This document shows positions 58,178 through 64,000 of a DNA stretch of 64,000 nucleotides, piece by piece. The stretch is from Paenibacillus aquistagni. Its GTDB lineage: Bacteria; Bacillota; Bacilli; Paenibacillales; Paenibacillaceae. The DNA lies in NCBI RefSeq assembly GCF_900177815.1, contig NZ_FXAZ01000002.1, forward strand, positions 496,001 through 560,000, given 5' to 3'. The position numbers and the translations under genes were made by a program. The notes under the pieces are model-generated. The model had not been told where the DNA came from, searched no databases, and was given only the letters and a program-made list of their open reading frames with translations. The first letter of the stretch is position 1. Every line of letters begins with the position of its first letter.

Positions 58178-59282
58178 GTTGGACTCCTCCTACAAGTTTG
58201 CGAATTTGATCTGCGATAACCTCAATATCATCACCCATTAATGGACGCGGGTCGATGTCAAAATAGCCTTGTCTTATGCCATAATCGCGCGTATAGATCG
58301 CGATATCTCCGTGCTGCAGCCCATGTACAACTTCTGTGGCTGTCGTCCCTGCCTGTGCCGAATCAATCTGAATGCGCGCGCGGAAGATCGCTCGTCCAGC
58401 TTCATCTTGTACGATGGATACCTTCACGCCTTCAACCTCATTAAGCGGCATCAGCGCTTGGAGGGTTTCTTTCTCCTGCTCGCTGCGATCAACCTTCACC
58501 ATATACTCATCTAAGGCTTGCAGCAGTCCGAATGAGGACTCTTTGCCTACCTTCATACTACGCCCAATGGCGTACAACTGCACCTTCACCCATTCGATAT
58601 ATTGGCGCTTGCCCGCAACGATCCCCGATGTTGGACCCTCAATGGCTTTTGATCCGCTGTAGATGGCAAGATCGGACACCTTCACATATTTCTGAAGATC
58701 CTCCTCTGCTGCCGCATCGACGATAAGCGGAATCTGGTTGCGCTGCGCGACTTCCCACGCCTCTTCCACGGAAATCATATTTTTTTGAACCGCATGATGT
58801 GATTTGACATATAGAATGGCCGCGGTATGCTCACAGATTGCATCTTCGATATGCGCGGCCTTGCCTTCGTTTGCGTAGCCCACTTCTACGAGCTTCCCTC
58901 CGCCCAAGTACACCATGGTTTCGACTGGAGCTCCATATTGAACGTTATGGCCTTTTAGAATAATGATTTCATTCTTTGCAATCGGCTCTTGATGAAGGCG
59001 CTCGCTAAGTCTGCGGTTTCCTTGCGTCACGATGCCAGCTACCGACAATGCAATGCCGCTTGAAGCCGAGTTTACAATAACAGCGGCTTCGGAACCAAGA
59101 ATGTTTGCGATATAATTGCCAGCCTTGTCAACGAGATCTGCAATTTCCACATAGTTCTGACCGCCATGCTTCATCGCGTCCATCACGGTGTCGCTTGGCG
59201 CCGATACACCAAGGATACTCATGCGGCCACTGGCATTAATGACACGCTTCAAGCCATACTTAGCATTCAAGGAATTTCCCAT
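58170..59282 (-). CDS. PLP-dependent ammonia-lyase, DgaE-like
   Basis: 370 residues of the SelA-like PLP fold. Motifs: NAKYGLKRVINASGRMSILG at the start, IANILGSEAAVIVNSASSGI near 60, VDAAAEEDLQKYVKVSDLAI near 185, and the PLP-lysine in YSGSKAIEGPTSGIVAGK near 213. DgaE converts glucosaminate 6-phosphate to KDGP and ammonia. No selenocysteine synthesis genes are adjacent, so SelA itself is unlikely. It overlaps the amidohydrolase gene by 23 bases and DgaF by 8. Confidence 0.88.
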   Translation of the reverse strand: MGNSLNAKYGLKRVINASGRMSILGVSAPSDTVMDAMKHGGQNYVEIADLVDKAGNYIANILGSEAAVIVNSASSGIALSVAGIVTQGNRRLSERLHQEPIAKNEIIILKGHNVQYGAPVETMVYLGGGKLVEVGYANEGKAAHIEDAICEHTAAILYVKSHHAVQKNMISVEEAWEVAQRNQIPLIVDAAAEEDLQKYVKVSDLAIYSGSKAIEGPTSGIVAGKRQYIEWVKVQLYAIGRSMKVGKESSFGLLQALDEYMVKVDRSEQEKETLQALMPLNEVEGVKVSIVQDEAGRAIFRARIQIDSAQAGTTATEVVHGLQHGDIAIYTRDYGIRQGYFDIDPRPLMGDDIEVIADQIRKLVGGVQHV

Positions 59283-60360
59283 TCACAAACACTCCCTTGG
59301 TTACAATATGTTGATCTCCCACGCGAACATCACCTTCGGAGTCGATCAGCTCAATCGGTTCCTTCACCACATCGAACAGCGTCAGATTCGCGCGATCCCC
59401 GACCTGAATGCGTCCAAGTTCCGGCTTCTTCAGCCATGAGGCTGCATTTGCCGTTACCGCGTCGATTACTTCCTCCAAGGGATATCCCAGATAGAGGAAC
59501 TTGGACAGCACGTTTGCCATGCTGAACACGGGACCGTTCAAGCGATTGCCGCGGTAAATGTCCGTGCTAATCGTGTGAAGCGGGACATCATACTGCTTCG
59601 CTGCTTCCGCTACCTTGAAGGAGAAGCTTGCTGTACCATGTCCAACATCAAGGTGCACACCGCGCGCTACGGCATCCTTCAACACCTGCAAGGGCTCACC
59701 CTGCTCGTCAAACAAGTTGTTGGCCTTGCCATTCAGATAGTGGGTGATCACATCATCTTTTTGCAAATAAGGAATGACCTCTTCAATCTGCGGCGGAGCT
59801 GATCCGATATGCACCATGATCGGAAGCTTGGTCTCCTCTGATAATTCACGCGCCATTCGCAGAGGCTCAATACCGCTATCCAGCACCACGCTGCGGCTGA
59901 TTCGAGCTTTTAACCCAACAATAAAATCCTGATACTGCTCGACCGCCTTCAGCACCTGATCTTTATCGATCCAAGACAGATCGGACAGTTCGTCAATGCG
60001 CTTAAGTCCAATTCGCGAAATATTCAAGAAAGCATACACATTCGTATCCGCTCGATGCCCGCTTAGCGCAAGATCACCGATTCGATCAGCACCGCAGCTG
60101 CCTGCATCCACGATCGTGGCCACACCCTGCTTCACGCCAATCTCATCAATCTCATCCCCATAAGGATCAAACTCAGGAAAAGCATGCACATGCAGATCGA
60201 TCCATCCGCTGGAGACATACGTCCCTGTATAATCAAGCACCTGCGCGCCCTGCCCTTTTCCCGCCTCGGCAATCTCAACGATCACCCCGTCCTCCAGAAC
60301 AATATCGATCACTTCTTCATTTACACGCTTTACTTCACGTAATACTATTCGTTCCTTCAT
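59260..60360 (-). CDS. Amidohydrolase/deacetylase, EF_0837-like
   Basis: 366 residues, first gene of the operon. Metal-dependent amidohydrolase fold: SSGWIDLHVHAFPEFDPYGD (HxH near 57-59), VATIVDAGSCGADRIGDLAL, LPIMVHIGSAPPQIEEVIPY, VHLDVGHGTASFSFKVAEAA (His near 252) and HTISTDIYRGNRLNG (Asp near 275). EF_0837/AHA_3915 enzymes deacylate N-acyl amino or sugar substrates. It may deacetylate N-acetylglucosaminate or a similar compound before DgaE acts. The start at 60360 is ATG. Confidence 0.85.
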   Translation of the reverse strand: MKERIVLREVKRVNEEVIDIVLEDGVIVEIAEAGKGQGAQVLDYTGTYVSSGWIDLHVHAFPEFDPYGDEIDEIGVKQGVATIVDAGSCGADRIGDLALSGHRADTNVYAFLNISRIGLKRIDELSDLSWIDKDQVLKAVEQYQDFIVGLKARISRSVVLDSGIEPLRMARELSEETKLPIMVHIGSAPPQIEEVIPYLQKDDVITHYLNGKANNLFDEQGEPLQVLKDAVARGVHLDVGHGTASFSFKVAEAAKQYDVPLHTISTDIYRGNRLNGPVFSMANVLSKFLYLGYPLEEVIDAVTANAASWLKKPELGRIQVGDRANLTLFDVVKEPIELIDSEGDVRVGDQHIVTKGVFVNGKFLEC

Positions 60361-60412
60361 GACGTATCACCTTTCCAAGATATCCTCTTGTACACGTACC
60401 GATACTACACCC

Positions 60413-60481
60413 AAACATTATAATGTTTAAAATCATAGTAGCACCGTGCTCGAACACCGTCAATATAACGTTATAATGTTT
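60413..60481 (-). promoter_or_regulatory. dga-like operon promoter bracketed by two GntR-type operators
   Basis: On the minus strand TTGACG (60458-60463) and TACTAT (60435-60440) have a 17-bp spacer. The perfect palindrome AAACATTATAATGTTT (60413-60428) lies just downstream of the -10, and AACGTTATAATGTTT (60467-60481) just upstream of the -35. The two sites differ by one base in the shared core. The layout fits repression by the HutC-type protein at the end of the operon. Confidence 0.75.
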
Positions 60482-60651
60482 AAATGATATTTCTGTCGTT
60501 TGGCAACAAATTGTCACGAATAGCTCACATGAACTTAGGGCGATTATGGTGGAAGCGGTGTATACAGCTGCCTTTTCCCACGATATCTTGCCGTTTGCTA
60601 TGGTAGAATAATGGGACTGGACCTACATGTCGAGCAACGGGGGAACAGATC

Positions 60652-61599
60652 ATGAACAAAACGGATCGGCAGCTCGCCATCATGCTTGAGCTGCAGCGTA
60701 ACAAGATATTGAAAGCAGAAGATTTAGCGTCCTTATTTGAGACTAGCGTGCGCACCATCTATCGAGACATACAAGCTCTAAGTGAAATGGGTGTTCCCAT
60801 CCTTGGAGCGCCCGGTCAGGGTTATTCCCTGATGGAAGGATATTTCCTTCCTCCGGTCAGATTTAATGCTGATGAGGCCGTCGCCTTGCTGATGGGCTCT
60901 GACTTTATCGAACAGCGGTTGGATGGCGATTATGAAAAGACGGCTAGGGCGGCTCGACGCAAGATTGAAGCGATCCTGCCGGAGCCTGTACGCGAAGAGT
61001 CGACTCGCATTCAGGAAACGATGCGGCTGCTGCAGACCGGCGAGCCTGCATCCAGTTGGAGGGAAAAGAACAATGTCGCCCTAACGAGGCTGGCAATGAT
61101 GGAACGTCGGAAATTGCGTATCGCGTATATGAAGCGAATGCCTGAAACAGATGGCAATCGGAAAAGCATCCGGGAGATCGCGCCATACGGATTAGTGTTG
61201 GTTCAGAGCAACTGGGTGTTAATTGCTTTTTGCGATTTGCGGCAGGAAATTCGGCATTTCCGATTGTCACGAATAACGGAGCTTACCGTGTTGGAGAATC
61301 ACTTTCTCATTCCGCCTGAATTCAACCTGAACCATTATCGTCCGCCGGATGACCGTACCGAACGGGTATTGATAAGAGCAAATCCCGAGATTAAGGACAA
61401 CATTACCGAGACCTGCCATTTCTATATGGAATCGATTGAAGAGAAGAATGGCGTACTGCTCGTTGAATTTCTTGTCCGTCAACCGGAGGAACTGCTCTCT
61501 TATATTCTCGGCTGGAGCGCAGATGTAGAAGTGCTGGAACCGAAGTCTTTTCGAGCTCGTATTCGGGAAGAAGCCATAAAAATGTTGAAACGCTACTGA
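60652..61599 (+). CDS. WYL-domain transcriptional regulator (YobV-like)
   Basis: 315 residues from ATG 60652 (GGGGGAA upstream). N-terminal wHTH: QLAIMLELQRNKILKAEDLA, then SLFETSVRTIYRDIQALSEM. The WYL domain spans about 140-215 (RRKLRIAYMKRMPETDGNRK, then IAPYGLVLVQSNWVLIAFCD), and the WCX-like C-terminal part ends SYILGWSADVEVLEPKSF. Regulators of this family sense ligands or nucleic acids. It stands before a DinB-like gene with a 72-bp gap, a common pair; the DinB-like gene is the likely target. Confidence 0.9.
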   Translation: MNKTDRQLAIMLELQRNKILKAEDLASLFETSVRTIYRDIQALSEMGVPILGAPGQGYSLMEGYFLPPVRFNADEAVALLMGSDFIEQRLDGDYEKTARAARRKIEAILPEPVREESTRIQETMRLLQTGEPASSWREKNNVALTRLAMMERRKLRIAYMKRMPETDGNRKSIREIAPYGLVLVQSNWVLIAFCDLRQEIRHFRLSRITELTVLENHFLIPPEFNLNHYRPPDDRTERVLIRANPEIKDNITETCHFYMESIEEKNGVLLVEFLVRQPEELLSYILGWSADVEVLEPKSFRARIREEAIKMLKRY

Positions 61600-61671
61600 C
61601 ACACTGTTGTCAGCAGCGTTTTGTTATATTGGGACTCTATTCAAGATCAATAATGAGGAGTGGTATGATTC

Positions 61672-62214
61672 ATGAGAAATACAGCGGAAGCATTGCAGGC
61701 ATTTGAAGAACTCGTAGGATTGTATTTAACAGAACTGGATAATTTCGATAAAGAACAGTTGACAAGAAAAGCGAACGATGAGGAATGGTCGATTGGCCAA
61801 ATGTATATGCATCTGATTCAATCCGCGCAGTTCATGCATTTGCATAATGTCGATCAATGTCTAGCTGGAGGTGAAGCAGCCGTTGACGCTATGGAGGAAA
61901 AAACAGAGATGGGCAGGAAAGTCTTCGAACAAGGAAGCTTTCCGCCTATTCGGATTCAAGTCCCTGCTTCACCGCATTATACCCCAAAACAGCCGGAGAG
62001 CAAGGAGCAGCTCATAGAAGGTTTCGGTGATGTGGTGGAGCGGATGAAACGCACCGAAGCCACTCTGTGTAAAAAGACAGCAAGCAAAAAGATTGTTCAT
62101 CCCGGATTCGGCGCACTAAATGCCAAGGAGTGGTTCCTGCTCATAGAAATGCATTACAGACACCATCTATTGCAGCTTAAACGCCTGAAACATGATGCGG
62201 GAATTAACGCTTAA
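61672..62214 (+). CDS. DinB-like metal-binding protein
   Basis: 180 residues, four-helix bundle of the DinB_2 type. The metal-site histidines appear to be in EEWSIGQMYMHLIQSAQ (near 45) and EMHYRHHLLQLKRL (near 165). Such proteins include thiol transferases, for example bacillithiol S-transferase (BstA). The function in this case is unknown. Likely in one unit with the WYL regulator. Confidence 0.85.
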   Translation: MRNTAEALQAFEELVGLYLTELDNFDKEQLTRKANDEEWSIGQMYMHLIQSAQFMHLHNVDQCLAGGEAAVDAMEEKTEMGRKVFEQGSFPPIRIQVPASPHYTPKQPESKEQLIEGFGDVVERMKRTEATLCKKTASKKIVHPGFGALNAKEWFLLIEMHYRHHLLQLKRLKHDAGINA

Positions 62215-62241
62215 GCAGCGATCACTGAAAGGAGCGAAGCC

Positions 62242-62343
62242 ATGCAAAGTGTCATGGGTCAGCAGCACCGCTATTGGATTGGCGTTGTGTCTTTGCTTCC
62301 TGCAAAGTCCACCTTGCGGTGGATTCCCATGCCATCGGGCTAA
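62242..62343 (+). CDS. Possible 33-residue small protein
   Basis: The frame MQSVMGQQHRYWIGVVSLLP, then KSTLRWIPMPSG, has a GAAAGGAGCGAAGCC site upstream of ATG 62242. The sequence is not recognised. It lies 27 bp after the DinB-like gene, and a chance open frame cannot be excluded. Confidence 0.25.
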   Translation: MQSVMGQQHRYWIGVVSLLPAKSTLRWIPMPSG

Positions 62344-62412
62344 CCCTTCTGCCAAGCCTGAAGCGGACTTTCACACCTAATGATCGCCCACGCTAGGCGC
62401 ATCGACAAAAAA

Positions 62413-62456
62413 CAAAAAAGAAGCAATCCCCAGCAGCTACGCTAGGAATTGCTTCT
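62413..62456. terminator. Bidirectional terminator between the DinB-like unit and the ABC-F gene
   Basis: GAAGCAAT(TC)CC arms at 62415-62424 and 62440-62450 enclose a short loop. T runs follow on the minus strand (UUUUUUGUUUUUU) and a T-rich segment on the plus strand. Confidence 0.7.
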
Positions 62457-62484
62457 TTGTTCGTTGTCATCTGAAGAAGCTTTT

Positions 62485-64000
62485 TTACGCGTATAGCTCA
62501 GCGCGCAGTGCCTTCACTTCATCAGAATCCAAATATTCATCAAATGTCATCATGCGATCAATGATGCCGTTAGGCGTGATCTCAACAATACGGTTCGCAA
62601 TCGTTTGAACGAACTCATGGTCATGCGATGTAAAGATCATCGTTCCGTCAAAGTCGATCAAGCCGTTGTTGAGCGCGGTAATGGACTCAAGGTCCAAGTG
62701 GTTCGTCGGCTCATCAAGCAAGAGCACGTTCGCGCCAGTCATCATCATCTTGGAGAGCATGCAGCGAACCTTTTCGCCCCCGGACAATACGCTTGCTTTC
62801 TTCAAGGCTTCCTCTCCGGAGAACAGCATGCGGCCAAGGAATCCACGAAGGAACGTCTCGTCAGGGTCTTTTGAATATTGACGCAGCCATTCCACAAGGG
62901 ACATGTCGACACCATCGAAATATTCAGAGTTGTCTCTTGGGAAGTACGCCTGGGTTGTCGTTACACCCCAAGTGTAGGAACCTGCATCCGGCTCCAGCTC
63001 GCCCATCACAATCTGCATCAGCGTTGACTTCGCAACACCGTTAGGACCTACAAGCGCAACTTTGTCGCCTTTGTTCAAGACAAGATGAAGATTCTCGAAT
63101 TGCTTCTCGCCATCCACCGTCTTCGTCAAGCCTTCAATGCTAAGCAGCTGCTTGCCTGCTTCACGCTCAGGCTTGAAGTTGATGAATGGATATTTGCGGT
63201 TCGAAGGACGAATGTCATCAAGCGTAATCTTGTCGAGCATCTTCTTACGAGATGTCGCTTGCTTGGACTTCGATGCATTCGCGCTAAAGCGCTGAATAAA
63301 CGCTTGAAGCTCCTTGATCTTCTCTTCTTTCTTCTTGTTCTGGTCTCGCATCATTTGCTGAGCCAGTTGGCTCGATTGATACCAAAAATCATAGTTGCCG
63401 GCATAGAGCTGAATCTTGCCGAAGTCAATGTCCGCAATATGCGTACATACTTTGTTCAAGAAGTGACGGTCATGGGATACCACGATAACAGTACCTTCAT
63501 AATCCATCAAGAAGTTCTCCAGCCAGTTGATGGACTCAAGGTCCAAGTGGTTGGTAGGCTCATCGAGCAGAAGGATGTTCGGGCTTCCGAACAACGCTTG
63601 CGCCAGCAAGACACGAACCTTCTCGTTGCCATCGAGCTCTGACATGAGCTTGTCGTGAATATCACGACGAATGCCAAGGCCGATCAAGAGCTCGCCTGCA
63701 TCTGCTTCAGCTTCCCATCCGTTCAGCTCAGCAAATTCCCCTTCAAGCTCACCTGCGCGCATGCCGTCTTCTTCTGTGAAGTCTGCTTTTGCATAGAGAG
63801 CATCTTTTTCTTTCATAATATCGTACAAGCGCTGGTGACCCATAATAACGGTATCCAGCACTTTATGTTCGTCGTAGGCATAATGATCCTGCTTCAACAC
63901 CGAGAGGCGATCCCCAGGCGTAATGCTCACGTCTCCATTGTTTGGCTCAATCTCCCCTGACAAAATCTTCAAGAAGGTAGATTTGCCCGCTCCGTTCGCG
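62485..64000 (-). CDS. ABC-F family ATPase (YkpA/YbiT-like), 5' end outside the window
   Basis: The last 505 or so residues are present; the gene runs out of the window at its 5' end. Walker A of the first domain (GAGKST) lies within the final 25 bases. Then come LDGNEKVRVLLAQALF as first signature, LLLDEPTNHLDLES (Walker B), and a coiled linker (DQNKKKEEKIKELQAFIQRF). The second domain has GPNGVAKSTLMQIVMGEL (VAKST instead of GKST style), LSGGEKVRCMLSKMMMTGA, and LLLDEPTNHLDLES. No membrane segments. ABC-F proteins of this group act on ribosomes. It ends at a strong terminator. Confidence 0.92.
   Translation of the reverse strand, partial: ANGAGKSTFLKILSGEIEPNNGDVSITPGDRLSVLKQDHYAYDEHKVLDTVIMGHQRLYDIMKEKDALYAKADFTEEDGMRAGELEGEFAELNGWEAEADAGELLIGLGIRRDIHDKLMSELDGNEKVRVLLAQALFGSPNILLLDEPTNHLDLESINWLENFLMDYEGTVIVVSHDRHFLNKVCTHIADIDFGKIQLYAGNYDFWYQSSQLAQQMMRDQNKKKEEKIKELQAFIQRFSANASKSKQATSRKKMLDKITLDDIRPSNRKYPFINFKPEREAGKQLLSIEGLTKTVDGEKQFENLHLVLNKGDKVALVGPNGVAKSTLMQIVMGELEPDAGSYTWGVTTTQAYFPRDNSEYFDGVDMSLVEWLRQYSKDPDETFLRGFLGRMLFSGEEALKKASVLSGGEKVRCMLSKMMMTGANVLLLDEPTNHLDLESITALNNGLIDFDGTMIFTSHDHEFVQTIANRIVEITPNGIIDRMMTFDEYLDSDEVKALRAELYA

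Noticed and set aside
1..64000. CRISPR arrays, tRNA or rRNA genes, insertion sequences
   Set aside because: No regularly spaced repeats, tRNA-like folds with CCA context, rRNA segments or transposase-like proteins were seen on reading both strands. This was not an exhaustive computed scan.

Overview
The window looks like chromosome of a Gram-positive Firmicute of the Paenibacillaceae, most likely Paenibacillus or a close relative. This is inferred from strong AGGAGG ribosome binding sites, frequent GTG/TTG starts, a T-box leader, YesM/YesN-type regulators, PBSX-like phage genes and Bacillus-type LexA boxes. No rRNA, tRNA, transposase, integrase or CRISPR array was seen.

Left flank (1-12 kb): argS (leftward) behind a T-box leader whose specifier reads CGG (Arg). 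Next come kbl and tdh (threonine to glycine), with a divergent XRE-cupin regulator. A lipoprotein and a LacI regulator follow, then an Erm(D)-like 23S rRNA methyltransferase behind a leader peptide with an Arg-Phe-Arg motif and stacked terminators, an NlpC/P60 wall hydrolase and a MneP-like cation exporter.

Centre (12.6-40.0 kb, all leftward): two complete but different contractile-tail modules lie in tandem. No capsid, portal, terminase, integrase or AAA+ ATPase gene is present, so the locus reads as two tailocins (phage-tail-like bacteriocins). Module 2 (26.7-40.0 kb) follows PBSX gene order, from tail terminator, sheath and tube to baseplate, and ends in two alternative fibre cassettes. 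Module 1 (12.6-25.3 kb) has a short DUF3383-type sheath, a DUF3277-type tube and a Pam3 gp18-like plug, followed by a fibre, an XkdW-like protein and XkdX. One holin-amidase pair sits between them. A 52-bp element containing a LexA box precedes both modules with identical internal spacing. A stand-alone ArpU-type late regulator 15 kb away (54.7 kb) also has a LexA box. Together these suggest an SOS circuit: LexA release, then ArpU, then both tails plus shared lysis. Both tail chaperone pairs appear to use programmed frameshifting, a textbook -1 heptamer in module 2 and a probable +1 CCC-U site in module 1.

Right flank (40.4-64 kb): a lipoprotein and an AhpD-like protein; a XylFII-LytS-YesN-like sugar-sensing operon with a sugar:H+ symporter; an alpha/beta hydrolase; a UvrA2-type ABC protein divergent from a double-HTH MerR regulator; an HD phosphohydrolase; the ArpU regulator; and a five-gene operon for glucosaminate or related sugar-acid breakdown (EF_0837-like amidohydrolase, DgaE, DgaF, PfkB kinase, GntR), with a promoter bracketed by matching palindromes. 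A WYL regulator, a DinB-like protein and a truncated ABC-F ATPase gene close the window.

All assignments come from reading the sequence and from family knowledge; no database search was run.
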